Source of the DNA: Clostridium liquoris
Lineage (GTDB): Bacteria; Bacillota; Clostridia; Clostridiales; Clostridiaceae
Assembly: GCF_002995785.1 (NCBI RefSeq)
Contig: NZ_PVXO01000066.1
Span: 1 to 64,000 of the forward strand
Length of the DNA: 64,000 bases
Direction: 5' to 3'
The notes under the pieces are model-generated. The model was not told the DNA's origin, did not search any database, and saw nothing but the letters and a program-made list of their open reading frames with translations. This document shows positions 17,882 through 28,403 of the stretch, piece by piece. A program made the position numbers and the translations under genes. The first letter of the stretch is position 1. Every line of letters begins with the position of its first letter.

Positions 17882-17887
17882 AGATAA

Positions 17888-17916
17888 ATAATAACACATT
17901 ATAAAATAAAAATCAA
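17888..17916 (-). promoter_or_regulatory. SigA promoter of rnpB
   Basis: Minus-strand -35 TTGATT (17911-17916) and -10 TATTAT (17888-17893) are separated by 17 bp. The predicted start falls at the GCGAG 5' end of the RNA, about 7 nt downstream. Confidence 0.75.
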
Positions 17917-17950
17917 ATAATTTATAGGTTTAAACTAATTTTTCTTTTTC

Positions 17951-18676
17951 CTATTCTGCATCTTTTAGGTTTGCTTTACATAGTATTCTACCACAGTTAT
18001 CACAATGTACAATTTCTTTTCCCTTATTTATTTCATCCAATGTTATCGCAGATACTTTGATCTTACACCCTGTACATACATTCTTTTGTAAAAGAGCCAC
18101 TGCAACTTTCTTTTGAGCTTTTATTTCATCAAAATCTTTCAATAACTCTAAGGGAATTTTATTTCTTATAACATTTATCTCATTTTTACATCTTTCAAAT
18201 TCCTCTTTAACTTTACTTTGTGCTTTATCTGCATTTTCTTTATAACTATTAAATTCGTCTCTTATTTTTTCCAGTGTTTTTCCTAAGGATGCTATTTCAT
18301 TGGTTATAACTTCTTCCTTCTCTAGTAAAGCCATAGCCTGATTTTCTTTCTCTTCTATAGTTTTATTTTTCTTTTCTATGTCCCTTTGCAAAGTAGTTAT
18401 CATTTTTAAATCATTACCGCATTTGTTGTAGAGTATATAATCATCTTCCTTTACTTCTTTCTTTAAAGCTTCTATTTCATCATTTAATAAACAATATTTT
18501 TTATTAATGCTTTCTAACTGATTTTTTTTATTTATATATTTCTTTTTCAATTTATTGAATTCTTCTTTCATTTTATTTAACATTGAAATATGCGGATTAT
18601 CTTTTAATATTTTATAACTTTTATCCATTTTATTATAATTTTCCTGCAAAAACAACAGTAACTGTATATTCTCCAT
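17951..18676 (-). CDS. Coiled-coil zinc-ribbon protein (CT398-like, C4-type)
   Basis: A 241-residue protein. Residues ~10-190 are a long, charged, K/E-rich coiled coil. A C-terminal C4 zinc ribbon follows with CTGC near 200 and CDNCGRILC near 225-233. This matches the widespread family of zinc-ribbon coiled-coil hairpins (CT398/DUF164) found beside nif3-like genes; its cellular role is not settled. SD AGGAGG precedes ATG 18676. It lies 77 nt downstream of nif3 in the same direction, at the end of the dnaG-rpoD cluster. Confidence 0.87.
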   Translation of the reverse strand: MENIQLLLFLQENYNKMDKSYKILKDNPHISMLNKMKEEFNKLKKKYINKKNQLESINKKYCLLNDEIEALKKEVKEDDYILYNKCGNDLKMITTLQRDIEKKNKTIEEKENQAMALLEKEEVITNEIASLGKTLEKIRDEFNSYKENADKAQSKVKEEFERCKNEINVIRNKIPLELLKDFDEIKAQKKVAVALLQKNVCTGCKIKVSAITLDEINKGKEIVHCDNCGRILCKANLKDAE

Positions 18677-18753
18677 AATATATTCCTCCTTATATTTAAA
18701 TGTAATTAATCAATAATAGAAACAAAAATAGAAATAAGCAAAAATACCTATTT

Positions 18754-19566
18754 CTATTTATACTTATATGGTGAAATAGTCTCTGTAGATATGATTACAC
18801 TATTACTATATCCCATAAATCTTATTCTATTTCCAATCCACTTTCCAACAATCTTCATACCAGGCCACTCTGATTCAAAATGTCCCACATCTATTATACA
18901 TATGCCTTCTTCTTGTAAATCACTAACATAGTGATAGCTGGTATCCCCTGTAATAATACAATCTGCACCTAGGGATTTAGCTTTCATAAGGAAATCATTG
19001 CCGCTGCCATTTATTACAGCAACTTTTTCAATAACCTGTTTATCTTCTCCTGAATATTTTAGTGAAGATATTTCAAAGGCTTCTTTTACTTTTTCACATA
19101 ATTCTTCTAGGGTAATTGGAACATTTAAAGTAGTGAATCTACCTATACCACATTCCTTATCCTGGGCATCCATATGATTTACTTCTATGACTTCACAATT
19201 TCTAAAGTCTAATAATTGCATTATCAAATCATTTATTCCGCCCTTTGTTGAATCTAAATTAGTGTGACTAGAATAAATATTTATATCCTTTTTTATTAAC
19301 TCTATAATTTTTCTTCCTTGAAGAGTTTCTGTAGTTATATTATTGGGCTTTTTAAATAATATGGGATGATGGGTTATTATTAAGTTACAACCCTTTTCTT
19401 CTGCCTCTTTAATTACCTTCATTGTACAATCTAAGGCTACTAAAATAGAAGTAACTTCGCAGTCTGGATCTCCTATCATAAGCCCTACATTATCATAACT
19501 TTCTTTTAATCTTAAAGGAGCATAATCTTCCATAATCTTTCTTATATCTTTTATTTTTAAAGGCAT
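18754..19566 (-). CDS. Nif3-like dinuclear metal-centre protein
   Basis: A 270-residue member of the NIF3/YqfO (DUF34) family, which forms hexameric rings holding two metals per subunit. Visible metal-site motifs are IITHHPILFK near 60-70, the SSHTNLD segment near 100, and a C-terminal VGHFESEWPG. It lacks the long PII-like insert of YqfO, giving the short version. It overlaps trmK by 10 nt, the usual trmK-nif3 pairing. A role in metal or cofactor (GTP cyclohydrolase-like) chemistry is proposed in the literature but unproven. Confidence 0.92.
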   Translation of the reverse strand: MPLKIKDIRKIMEDYAPLRLKESYDNVGLMIGDPDCEVTSILVALDCTMKVIKEAEEKGCNLIITHHPILFKKPNNITTETLQGRKIIELIKKDINIYSSHTNLDSTKGGINDLIMQLLDFRNCEVIEVNHMDAQDKECGIGRFTTLNVPITLEELCEKVKEAFEISSLKYSGEDKQVIEKVAVINGSGNDFLMKAKSLGADCIITGDTSYHYVSDLQEEGICIIDVGHFESEWPGMKIVGKWIGNRIRFMGYSNSVIISTETISPYKYK

Positions 19567-20246
19567 AGTAACAACTCCTTCAATCTATAAATTTTATCTT
19601 TTACTTCTCTTTTTCTGTTATTAGCTAATTCAGTATCCTCATTAATAGAATGACATATTTTTTCGTACTTGTCTATCTTTCTTATAATAAGTCCTTCAAT
19701 TAATGGATGTTTATTCTCTAGCATATATTTGCTTATTTCATAAAAAATACTATCTACCATTTGAATTTTATTATTATACCTTATTTTCATTATCTCATAA
19801 TATTTATTTTCATCTATGCACAGGTTCTCCTGTAATATTTCATAACCTTCTGTATATATATACTCTCTTAATATCTCAGGATTTTGTACAGGCTGGGCTA
19901 TAATATAGTCTAAACTTTTAAATACTTCTTTGCTTTCCTCTATAATATCTCTTATAAGATTTCCTCCCATACCTGCAATTATGGCGGAATTTGCTTCATT
20001 AGGCTTTATGGTGGTTAATCCACCGCCAATTCTGCATTCTATGTATTTTTCTAGTCCTTCTAACTCTATATTTTTTTTGGCTTTTTCAATAGGGCCTTTA
20101 TTTATATCTGAAGCTATAGCTCTATTGCAAATTCTATTTTTAACAAGATAAATAGGTATATATCCATGATCTGTGCCAATATCTGCACAGCAATTACATT
20201 TACTTACCATATCTGCTATAGTCCTCAATCTTATACTTATATCCAT
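19557..20246 (-). CDS. trmK: tRNA (adenine(22)-N1)-methyltransferase
   Basis: TrmK methylates N1 of A22 in the D-loop of certain tRNAs using SAM. The 229-residue protein begins with a Rossmann motif (CADIGTDHGYIPIYL, about 20-34), has the ASDINKGP acidic loop near 45 and IAGMGGNLI near 93, and a helical C-terminal arm. Start ATG 20246 has SD GGAGAC. Its place after rpoD and before nif3 is the conserved Firmicute order, here with one membrane-protein gene inserted between rpoD and trmK. Confidence 0.94.
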   Translation of the reverse strand: MDISIRLRTIADMVSKCNCCADIGTDHGYIPIYLVKNRICNRAIASDINKGPIEKAKKNIELEGLEKYIECRIGGGLTTIKPNEANSAIIAGMGGNLIRDIIEESKEVFKSLDYIIAQPVQNPEILREYIYTEGYEILQENLCIDENKYYEIMKIRYNNKIQMVDSIFYEISKYMLENKHPLIEGLIIRKIDKYEKICHSINEDTELANNRKREVKDKIYRLKELLLCL

Positions 20247-20266
20247 GTTCTGTCTCCATTCTAATA

Positions 20267-21154
20267 TTATTTAAAAGTAGCCAATATTTTTATTTGTAAT
20301 ATAAGAAATAGAAGTGAGGAAACCAAGGATACATATATAAATTTATAAGCAGATTTTTTGTCATATTTAGCATAAAAATAAGAAGCATAATACATACAGA
20401 ATATAATTGCCATATTTAGCACTCCATAGGACATCTGTTTAAAAGCAAATTCCTTGCCTGTCCCAATTTTCACTGGGTAAAACCTAGCATCAAAGCTCAA
20501 GGGCATCTTTTCCGGTAACTTATTATACAAATATAATATAAATGGATGTAAAGTAAGGATTATGGTTATTACCGTTACGACTATTAAAGGTATAATAAAT
20601 TTTTTATCCTTATATAGGTTTACATTCTTATTTGGTGAATAGCTCCAGCTGCATGATTCTATGCCATTACTATTTAGTATATTTATAAACTTGTCTTCCT
20701 GAATTGGAGATATCCCATAGGTCATATCCTGGGTTTTTAAATAAATTATATGTTCATCTGATGTTACATACATTTTCGCAATGCCTATTTTATCAATAAT
20801 AGATTTGCCTAAAGCAAAATGATCCTTTCCAAAACCATATAATTTTACTCCTTTGATTTCTCCACTATTTTTAGAATATCCTTGTATGTCCTTAAAATAT
20901 ATCTTTTCCTTTTTCAATCCAAATATACTTTTTATTTGAATATATTCATCAATGATATTGTATTCTAAAGAAGTGTACGTAAATATATAATTAAATTCAT
21001 ATATATTTATGACCACAAAGGCTATTTTAAATAAATTTGAAAGCTCATAAGAATTCACAACGACTACCATTAAGATTATGAATAGATTATATAATATAGT
21101 TTCCCCTATTATATAAGGTAACCCCTTACCCTTTATGGGCTTAAAACTTTCCAT
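20267..21154 (-). CDS. Membrane protein with PH-like domain and DUF1648-like segment
   Basis: A 295-residue protein with two N-terminal helices (about 12-60), a soluble PH-like beta domain (about 65-165, GLKKEKIYFKDIQGY and IYLKTQDMTYGISP) and four further helices after residue 185. LPEKMPLSFD near 215 resembles the DUF1648 motif. This architecture is common in clostridial and bacillar membrane proteins of unknown job. It sits between rpoD and trmK in the same direction, 20 nt from trmK. I cannot assign a function. Confidence 0.7.
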   Translation of the reverse strand: MESFKPIKGKGLPYIIGETILYNLFIILMVVVVNSYELSNLFKIAFVVINIYEFNYIFTYTSLEYNIIDEYIQIKSIFGLKKEKIYFKDIQGYSKNSGEIKGVKLYGFGKDHFALGKSIIDKIGIAKMYVTSDEHIIYLKTQDMTYGISPIQEDKFINILNSNGIESCSWSYSPNKNVNLYKDKKFIIPLIVVTVITIILTLHPFILYLYNKLPEKMPLSFDARFYPVKIGTGKEFAFKQMSYGVLNMAIIFCMYYASYFYAKYDKKSAYKFIYVSLVSSLLFLILQIKILATFK

Positions 21155-21205
21155 ATTGTCACCTTCCCCATATATCTTATTCTATATGGTTTTTAATTAT
21201 AGAAT

Positions 21206-21228
21206 AAAGCACCAAAAGGTGCTTTTTT
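21206..21228. terminator. Intrinsic terminator after rpoD
   Basis: AAAGCACC and GGTGCTTT form a perfect stem around an AAAA loop, with T and A runs on the flanks. It ends the rpoD message on the minus strand, so the downstream genes probably have their own promoter or rely on readthrough. Confidence 0.85.
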
Positions 21229-21229
21229 A

Positions 21230-22294
21230 TTAATCTAAGTAATCTTTTAATTTTTTACTTCTACTTGGATGTCTAAGTTTTCTAAGCGCCTTTGCTTCTA
21301 TCTGTCTTATTCTTTCCCTTGTAACATTAAACTCTTTACCTACTTCTTCAAGAGTTCTAGCTCTGCCATCATCTAGCCCAAATCTAAGTCTTAATACCTT
21401 TTCTTCCCTTGGAGTTAATGTATCAAGAACATTTATAAGCTGCTCTTTTAACATAGTAAAGGCTGCTGCTTCTGCTGGAGCTGGTGCATCATCATCTGGT
21501 ATAAAATCTCCTAAATGGCTATCTTCCTCTTCTCCAATTGGTGTTTCAAGGGATACTGGTTCCTGTGCTATCTTCATTATTTCTCTTACTTTATCTACTG
21601 GCATATCCATATGCTTTGCTACTTCCTCTGGTACAGGCTCTCTACCAAGTTCCTGTAGAAGCTGTCTTGAAACTCTTATTAGTTTATTAATGGTTTCTAC
21701 CATGTGAACTGGTATTCTAATTGTTCTAGCTTGATCTGCTATAGCCCTTGTTATCGCCTGTCTTATCCACCATGTAGCATATGTACTAAATTTAAATCCT
21801 TTCCTATAATCAAACTTTTCTACAGCCTTTATAAGACCTAAATTCCCTTCTTGAATTAAATCTAGAAACAACATTCCTCTTCCTACATATCTTTTAGCAA
21901 TACTTACTACTAATCTTAAGTTTGCTTCAGCTAACCTTTTTTTAGCTACCTGATCTCCCTGCTCTATTCTTTGTGCTAATTCAATTTCTTCTTCAGAAGA
22001 TAATAGAGGAACTTTACCGATTTCTTTTAAATACATTCTTACAGGATCATCTATAGCAACTCCTTCAGGGACTGATAAATCTAATTTTTCTTCATGAGTA
22101 TCCGTATCGTGAGCGTCACCAATAACTTCTATTCCCATAGATTCAAGTACTTCATATACTTTTTCTATCTGTTCAGGAGTTAAGTCAATTTCTTCTAATT
22201 CATCCATTATTTCTTTATAGGTGAGATTTCCATTTTTCTTACCTTTTTCAATGAGTTTCTTTACAGATTGCATTTTTGCATTTTTATCTTTCAT
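21230..22294 (-). CDS. rpoD: Housekeeping RNA polymerase sigma factor SigA/RpoD
   Basis: The primary sigma-70 factor. Regions visible are 1.2 ([17 protein letters not shown]), 2.1-2.4 ([20 protein letters not shown] then [17 protein letters not shown]), 3, and 4.2 ([20 protein letters not shown]) at the C terminus. I chose ATG 22294 (354 residues), as AAGGAGG lies about 6 nt before it; an in-frame ATG at 22315 would add seven residues that overlap this SD. It follows dnaG by about 20 nt, the classic dnaG-rpoD operon. Confidence 0.97.
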   Translation of the reverse strand: MKDKNAKMQSVKKLIEKGKKNGNLTYKEIMDELEEIDLTPEQIEKVYEVLESMGIEVIGDAHDTDTHEEKLDLSVPEGVAIDDPVRMYLKEIGKVPLLSSEEEIELAQRIEQGDQVAKKRLAEANLRLVVSIAKRYVGRGMLFLDLIQEGNLGLIKAVEKFDYRKGFKFSTYATWWIRQAITRAIADQARTIRIPVHMVETINKLIRVSRQLLQELGREPVPEEVAKHMDMPVDKVREIMKIAQEPVSLETPIGEEEDSHLGDFIPDDDAPAPAEAAAFTMLKEQLINVLDTLTPREEKVLRLRFGLDDGRARTLEEVGKEFNVTRERIRQIEAKALRKLRHPSRSKKLKDYLD

Positions 22295-22317
22295 ATTATT
22301 GCCTCCTTCCGCCATTA

Positions 22318-24084
22318 CTACATACCACCTAACTGTTTTTGAATATTTATAAGCTCCTGTGCTAGCTTTAATGATTCGTCAATTTTTCCCTCAGATTCAT
22401 AGTTCTTTATCTTATTCATAATTTCTTTTCTTGTCTCCTCTAACTTAAATTTTTTTATCTCCTTAATGTAATCATCTATTAAAACTTTATAATCACAGTT
22501 TTCACTTATTAATTCAGTTTCTACTATATTTACCCATTCTTTTATAGAGTCAGCATCGCCAATATTCATCTCTATTAGCTTTCCTATTTCTTCTTCATCT
22601 GCCTCTAAATTATCCAATACTAATTTAAATATTTCTTTATCTTTTTGTGAAATAAAAGTTTCTTCATTTAAAAATTTTAGGGCATAATTTTGTGTTTCTT
22701 TTTTATTAATAATTAGCTTTAACAATGTTCTTTCTGCTTTTACATATGCTGGTTCTACATATAATTTATTCCCCAAAATGCTAGGGCTATTCATATCTTT
22801 ATGATTTTTCCCATGTTTTTGTAAATTATTATTCATAAGGTCATACAATGCCTGCTCGTTAATTCCAGTTTTATCTGATAACTTTCTTACATAAAGATCT
22901 TTTTCTACAGGTTTTAGATCCTTAATTATATCCAGCGCAGCTTCAGCATATTTAACAAGATTTTGAGAATTTCTTAAATCTATTCCCTCAGCTGCTTTTT
23001 CTATTCTATAGTCTATTAACTGGGTAGAACATTCCATAAGCCTTAGAAAAGCATCTTTACCATGACTTCTAATATATTCATCTGGGTCTTTACCCTCAGG
23101 TATAGTAAGTACTCTTACATCAAAACCTTCTTCTTTTAATATATGAAGTCCTCTCAAGGTGGCTTTTTCACCAGCTAAATCTGCATCATAGGAAATTATA
23201 ACCTTATCTGCATATCTCTTTAGAAGCTTTGCTTGATTAGATGTAAGTGCTGTTCCTAAGGAAGCCACAGCTGAATTTATTCCATATTGGTGTAAAGATA
23301 TACAATCCATGTAACCTTCAACTATAATAAACATTCCATCAGTATTATTTTTCATGGCAAAATTCAAGCCATAAAGATTTGTTCCTTTTTTAAAGATATT
23401 AGTTTCTGGCGAGTTTAAATATTTAGGTTTAGAATTGTCTAACACCCTTCCTCCAAAGCCTATAACCCTTCCCTTATAATCAAAGACAGGAAAAATAATT
23501 CTATTCCTAAATCTATCATACAAGGAGCCCTTATTACTTTTTATAATAAGACCTGCTGCCAACATATCCAGTTCAGAATATCCTTTTGATTTTAAAAATC
23601 TTAAAAGACCATCCCAACTGTCTACAGCGTAACCAAGACCAAAGTTAGTTATTGTTCTTTCTGTAATCCCTCTGGATGTTAAATAATTCATTGAATTTTT
23701 ATTTCTTCTTAAATTAGAAAAAAAATATCTAGCTGCTTCTACATTTATCTTATATAACTTTTCATTTGGATTTGCACCATAACTATTTCTATCCTTATAT
23801 TTTATATCTATATTAACCCTGTCAGCTAATATTTGTATGGCATCACTAAAGGATGCATTTCTGGTTTTCATCACAAAACTTATAACATTCCCAGCTTCAC
23901 CGCAGCCAAAACATTTATATATTCCCTTATCAGGAGTTACAGTGAAGGATGGAGTTTTTTCATGATGAAAAGGACATAATCCCACATAATATTTACCTGT
24001 TCTTTTAAGCCTTACAGTTTCTGAAACTACATCCACAATATTATTTAATTCTTTAACCTTTTGGATGACATCTTCCGATATCAA
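22318..24084 (-). CDS. dnaG: DNA primase DnaG
   Basis: DnaG makes RNA primers at the replication fork. The 588-residue protein has the CHC2 zinc finger (Cys37, His40, Cys58, Cys61), the catalytic core with TOPRIM motifs IVEGYMDC near 255 and [11 protein letters not shown] near 305, and a C-terminal helicase-binding domain. The length is normal. ATG 24084 opens the dnaG-rpoD operon; upstream is a long AT-rich gap shared with the divergent CotS-like gene. Confidence 0.97.
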   Translation of the reverse strand: MISEDVIQKVKELNNIVDVVSETVRLKRTGKYYVGLCPFHHEKTPSFTVTPDKGIYKCFGCGEAGNVISFVMKTRNASFSDAIQILADRVNIDIKYKDRNSYGANPNEKLYKINVEAARYFFSNLRRNKNSMNYLTSRGITERTITNFGLGYAVDSWDGLLRFLKSKGYSELDMLAAGLIIKSNKGSLYDRFRNRIIFPVFDYKGRVIGFGGRVLDNSKPKYLNSPETNIFKKGTNLYGLNFAMKNNTDGMFIIVEGYMDCISLHQYGINSAVASLGTALTSNQAKLLKRYADKVIISYDADLAGEKATLRGLHILKEEGFDVRVLTIPEGKDPDEYIRSHGKDAFLRLMECSTQLIDYRIEKAAEGIDLRNSQNLVKYAEAALDIIKDLKPVEKDLYVRKLSDKTGINEQALYDLMNNNLQKHGKNHKDMNSPSILGNKLYVEPAYVKAERTLLKLIINKKETQNYALKFLNEETFISQKDKEIFKLVLDNLEADEEEIGKLIEMNIGDADSIKEWVNIVETELISENCDYKVLIDDYIKEIKKFKLEETRKEIMNKIKNYESEGKIDESLKLAQELINIQKQLGGM

Positions 24085-24582
24085 CTAAACATTCCACCTA
24101 ACTTTTAATATTATTATAAGTTTTAATAATCATTAGTAAAATACTTCTTAATTTTAATTTTTTCTTAACCGAATTTAATATATTCGACAAAAATTTTTAT
24201 ATTCCTTCTAATTTTTAAAATTTTTTATATATATTATATTTAACTATAATATATATTCTTTATAAAATTTAAATATCCTTCAAAATTATAATTTTTTATA
24301 GCAAACTATGCAAGTATTATTCTACCCATAAGTCTATGAAATCTATTCTAAATATTATTAATAAATTACAATTTTGGGTACATATATATTTTTTGCGTTT
24401 TAATATTCTATCTTTTCTCTTATATTCATAATATAATCACTACCTTTAAGATATTCTATATTTTAATTGAAACTCCTTTTTATTCATTTAATTTTACTTT
24501 TAGATATTTTTATAATTATACGTATATTATAAAAGTGTTTTTAATATCATTATACAGAGATAAACAATTAAGGAGTGTTAAT
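24085..24582. other. AT-rich intergenic region between dnaG and the CotS-like gene
   Basis: About 500 bp of very AT-rich DNA separating divergent genes. I see no convincing reading frame, hairpin, tRNA or riboswitch. It must contain the dnaG-rpoD promoter on the minus strand and the promoter of the CotS-like gene on the plus strand. Many TATA-like strings prevent a confident pick. Confidence 0.6.
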
Positions 24583-25650
24583 ATGCCATATGCGGCTGAA
24601 ACATATAGTATAAATTTATTGTCTGAAGAAAACGTAAAAAAATGCGTTCTTCCTTATTATGGTCTACAAAATTCTCTAGTTACCCAAATAAAATTTAAAA
24701 ATACAGACAAACAAAGGGCAGTTTATAGAGTAGATTATAATAGCAAAAGTTTTTGTTTAAAAAAAGTATATTTTCCTTTAGACGAACTTCTTTTTGTATA
24801 TTCTGCAATAGAATGGTTTTACAGACATGGCATAAATGTTCCTAGAATATTACCCACATTGGATAGAAGCAGATATGTTAACTATAAAGATATGCTATTT
24901 ATCCTAACTCCATGGATTGATGGGGAAAAAGGCAACTATGATATAGAAGAACATGTATTGAACTGTGCAGAAAACTTAGGTAGAATGCATATTTGTTCAA
25001 AAAAATTTATTCCTCTCCAAGGGAGTTCCTATAGGACAGGATTTAATGATATATATATATCTTCTGAAAAACATTTTAAACAATTATTGAACTGTTCTAA
25101 CCTAGCCTTTAAATATAAGGATAAATTTTCAAAAAAGTTTTTACAGCACTTTGATGACAATCAAATTATGTCACAAATTACTTTATCCGTTGCCAGTACC
25201 ATAAATAGCAATAAACTTAGTAAAGCGTTATGTCATTTAGATTATGTAAATAAAAATATTATATTTGATAATAACAAAAATATTTGGATAATAGATTTTG
25301 ATAAATGTAAAATGGATTATTGTGTCCATGATCTTTGCTATTTTATGAGAAGACTATTAAAAAGGGATAACACCAATTGGGATTTAAAATTAGCCATAGA
25401 TTCTATTAATGCCTACGAAAAAATAAATCCTCTAAATTTAGATGAATACAAATATATTTTAGTTTATCTAGGTTTTCCTCAAAAATATTGGAAGATATCA
25501 AGGGATTATTATAAAAATATAAAAAAATGTAACAAGGCTTCTTTTTATAAACTGCTTAGTAAAGCCGTGGAGAATGATAAGAATCAGTTAAAATTTATAT
25601 ATTCATTTGGTAAATATATAGAAAATAAATTTAATACAAAATTGTATTAA
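24583..25650 (+). CDS. CotS-family spore coat protein (kinase-fold)
   Basis: A 355-residue protein of the CotS/CotI/YutH group, which shares the aminoglycoside phosphotransferase fold and is linked to the spore coat. The kinase-like catalytic loop reads CHLDYVNKNIIFD near residue 240 (H-x-D-x-x-x-x-N) and the metal-binding loop IIDFDKC near 258. The N-terminal lobe carries FCLKKVYFP. Start ATG 24583 has AGGAG 7 nt upstream; the longer frame from 24535 lacks an SD. Monocistronic, divergent from dnaG and convergent with ppdK. Expression in the mother cell late in sporulation is expected from family knowledge; I could not identify a clear SigE or SigK promoter. Confidence 0.85.
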   Translation: MPYAAETYSINLLSEENVKKCVLPYYGLQNSLVTQIKFKNTDKQRAVYRVDYNSKSFCLKKVYFPLDELLFVYSAIEWFYRHGINVPRILPTLDRSRYVNYKDMLFILTPWIDGEKGNYDIEEHVLNCAENLGRMHICSKKFIPLQGSSYRTGFNDIYISSEKHFKQLLNCSNLAFKYKDKFSKKFLQHFDDNQIMSQITLSVASTINSNKLSKALCHLDYVNKNIIFDNNKNIWIIDFDKCKMDYCVHDLCYFMRRLLKRDNTNWDLKLAIDSINAYEKINPLNLDEYKYILVYLGFPQKYWKISRDYYKNIKKCNKASFYKLLSKAVENDKNQLKFIYSFGKYIENKFNTKLY

Positions 25651-25651
25651 T

Positions 25652-25692
25652 AAAAAACAACCTGCCCTATATAGAAGGCAGATTGTTTTTTT
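25652..25692. terminator. Bidirectional terminator between CotS-like gene and ppdK
   Basis: AAAAAACAACCTGCC pairs with GGCAGATTGTTTTTT around a short A/T loop, with one mismatch, and has T and A tracts at its ends. It serves both convergent genes. Confidence 0.88.
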
Positions 25693-25699
25693 ATATATA

Positions 25700-28333
25700 T
25701 TATTTTCTAGGATTCTTTACCTGTGCTTGTGCTGCAGCAAGTCTTGCTACAGGAACCCTGAATGGTGAACAAGAAACATAAGATAATCCTGCATCATGGA
25801 AGAATTCAACAGAGGATGGATCTCCACCATGTTCTCCACATATTCCAAGCTTTATGTCAGGTCTTGTTTTCTTTCCAAGTTCACAAGCAATTTTTATAAG
25901 CTTTCCTACACCATCTTGATCCAGCTTCTGGAATGGATCAAACTCATATATTTTTTTATCATAGTAATCAACTAAGAATTTACTAGCATCATCTCTTGAA
26001 AAACCAAAAGTCATCTGAGTTAAGTCATTAGTTCCAAAGGAAAAGAATTCAGCTTCCTTTGCAATTTCATCTGCTGTAATAGCAGCTCTTGGTATTTCAA
26101 TCATAGTACCTACTTTATATTTTAAATCTATTCCGGATTTTTCTATTATTTCATCTGCTACACTTACAACTATATCTTTTACAAATTTTAATTCCTTTAT
26201 TTCTCCTACAAGAGGAATCATTATTTCAGGTACTATATTATATCCTGTTCTTTTCTTAACATCCATAGCAGCTTCAATTATAGCTCTTGTTTGCATTTCA
26301 GCAATCTCAGGATAGGAAACAGTAAGTCTGCATCCTCTATGTCCCATCATTGGGTTGAATTCATGTAGTGATTCTACAGTAGCTTTTAAATGTTCAAAAC
26401 TAATTCCCATATCCTTTGCTAATTCATTTATATCCTCATCCTCTGTTGGTAAGAATTCATGTAGTGGAGGATCTAAAAATCTTATAGTTACTGGTCTATC
26501 TTCCATAGCCTCGTATATGCCTATAAAATCTTCCCTTTGCATTGGTAAAATCTTATCTAGTGCCTTTCTTCTCTGTTCTTCTGTTTCAGCTACTATCATT
26601 TCTCTTACAGCTGGTATTCTATCCTCATCAAAGAACATGTGCTCAGTTCTGCAAAGGCCTATTCCTTCTGCACCAAATCCAACAGCCTGTTTAGCATCTC
26701 TTGGAGTATCTGCATTAGTTCTAACTTTCAGAACTCTTATATCATCTGCCCATTTCATAAATGTGCCAAAATATCCACTTATCTTAGGATCTACAGTTTT
26801 AATGGCCTGACCATATACATATCCTGTACTTCCGTCTAAGGATATATAATCGCCTTCATGGTAGACATCTCCATTTGCTTCAAAAGTTTTATTAGCTTCA
26901 TTTACTTTAATATCTCCACAGCCAGCTACACAACAAGTTCCCATACCTCTTGCTACAACTGCTGCGTGAGAAGTCATTCCTCCTCTTACAGTAAGTATAC
27001 CCTCAGCTGCTGCCATTCCTTCAATGTCTTCTGGCGATGTCTCTAATCTTACAAGTACAATCTTTTCTCCTAATTCGTGGTGAACTTTTGCTTCTTCAGC
27101 TGTAAAATACACCTTACCACAAGCTGCTCCGGGAGAAGCAGGAAGTCCTTTAGCTATTACTTTAGCATTTTTTAGCTCTATAGCATCAAAGTTTGGGTGC
27201 AATAATGCATCTAATTGTTTGGGATCTACTTTAAGTATTGCCTCCTCCTTAGTAATAAGGCCTTCATTTACCATATCTACAGATATTTTTAAAGCTGCTT
27301 GAGCAGTCCTTTTACCATTTCTTGTCTGTAAAAAATAAAGCTTCCCTTGTTCTATAGTAAACTCCATATCCTGCATGTCTTTATAGTGTTTTTCTAATGT
27401 TTCAGCTATCTGCATAAATTCATCATAGCACTGTGGTAAATCTTCCTTTAACTTTGTTATAGGCTGGGGGGTTCTTATACCAGCAACAACATCTTCCCCC
27501 TGAGCATTTATTAAATATTCTCCAAATATGTGATTTTCTCCAGTAGCAGGATTTCTAGTAAAAGCAACTCCTGTACCTGAAGTTTCTCCCATGTTTCCAA
27601 ATACCATGCTTTGAACATTTACTGCAGTTCCCCAGCTTCCTGGTATATCATTTAATCTTCTGTAAACAATAGCCCTTGGGTTATCCCAGGATCTAAATAC
27701 TGCTGTAATTGCCTCTATTAACTGTTTTGTTGGTTCTTGTGGGAATTCTTCTCCCATTTCTTTTTTATATACTGCTTTATATTTTTTAACAATTTCTTTT
27801 AAATCTGATGCTTGAAGGTCTGTATCAAATTTTGCTCCTATAGATTCTTTTACATCATCTAATATATCTTCAAATTGTCTTTTATCTATCCCCATAACAA
27901 CATCTGAGAACATTTGAATAAATCTTCTATATGAGTCATAAGCAAATCTTTCATTGTTTGTTAATTTTGCCACTGCTACTACTGTATCATCATTTAATCC
28001 AAGATTTAATATAGTATCCATCATACCTGGCATTGAAACTCTAGCTCCAGATCTTACTGAAACTAATAATGGATTTTCCACACTGCCAAATTTTTTATTA
28101 GATTTTCTTTCTAATTCTTCTAATGCCTTGTATATTTGGTTTATTACCTCTTCAGATAATTTTTTATCATCTTCATAATATTTTGTACAAGCTTCAGTAG
28201 TAACCGTAAAGCCTTGTGGAACAGGTATACCTAAAATAGTCATTTCTGCTAAATTAGCTCCTTTTCCTCCAAGTAAATTTCTCATTGACGCATTTCCTTC
28301 ATTAAAAAGATATACATATTTGCTTTTTTCCAT
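25700..28333 (-). CDS. ppdK: Pyruvate, phosphate dikinase
   Basis: PpdK interconverts pyruvate + ATP + Pi and PEP + AMP + PPi. The 877-residue enzyme has the N-terminal ATP-grasp domain (GGKGANLAEM near 23; SVRSGARVSMPGMMDTILNLG near 90), the swivelling phosphohistidine domain with GGMTSHAAVVARGMG near 450, and the C-terminal TIM-barrel PEP/pyruvate domain with GLCRTEHMFF near 555 and CGEHGGDPSS near 825. Length is standard. It lies 70 nt downstream of a CcpN-type regulator in the same direction; in Bacillus CcpN represses gluconeogenic genes. I find no PPDK regulatory kinase/phosphatase (YqfL/PpsR) gene beside it. Confidence 0.97.
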   Translation of the reverse strand: MEKSKYVYLFNEGNASMRNLLGGKGANLAEMTILGIPVPQGFTVTTEACTKYYEDDKKLSEEVINQIYKALEELERKSNKKFGSVENPLLVSVRSGARVSMPGMMDTILNLGLNDDTVVAVAKLTNNERFAYDSYRRFIQMFSDVVMGIDKRQFEDILDDVKESIGAKFDTDLQASDLKEIVKKYKAVYKKEMGEEFPQEPTKQLIEAITAVFRSWDNPRAIVYRRLNDIPGSWGTAVNVQSMVFGNMGETSGTGVAFTRNPATGENHIFGEYLINAQGEDVVAGIRTPQPITKLKEDLPQCYDEFMQIAETLEKHYKDMQDMEFTIEQGKLYFLQTRNGKRTAQAALKISVDMVNEGLITKEEAILKVDPKQLDALLHPNFDAIELKNAKVIAKGLPASPGAACGKVYFTAEEAKVHHELGEKIVLVRLETSPEDIEGMAAAEGILTVRGGMTSHAAVVARGMGTCCVAGCGDIKVNEANKTFEANGDVYHEGDYISLDGSTGYVYGQAIKTVDPKISGYFGTFMKWADDIRVLKVRTNADTPRDAKQAVGFGAEGIGLCRTEHMFFDEDRIPAVREMIVAETEEQRRKALDKILPMQREDFIGIYEAMEDRPVTIRFLDPPLHEFLPTEDEDINELAKDMGISFEHLKATVESLHEFNPMMGHRGCRLTVSYPEIAEMQTRAIIEAAMDVKKRTGYNIVPEIMIPLVGEIKELKFVKDIVVSVADEIIEKSGIDLKYKVGTMIEIPRAAITADEIAKEAEFFSFGTNDLTQMTFGFSRDDASKFLVDYYDKKIYEFDPFQKLDQDGVGKLIKIACELGKKTRPDIKLGICGEHGGDPSSVEFFHDAGLSYVSCSPFRVPVARLAAAQAQVKNPRK

Positions 28334-28403
28334 AATAACATCCCCTTTGTTATTTATATTGTGTCTATTGATTATGTAAAGAGTATAAACTCATTACAGC
28401 GGC

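Noticed and set aside
24085-24582. Replication origin or DnaA-box cluster in the AT-rich gap near dnaG
   Set aside because: No TTATCCACA-like boxes were seen; AT-richness alone is not evidence.
26355-26810. Antisense 151-codon frame in ppdK
   Set aside because: Shadow of a highly conserved PpdK domain; no independent evidence.
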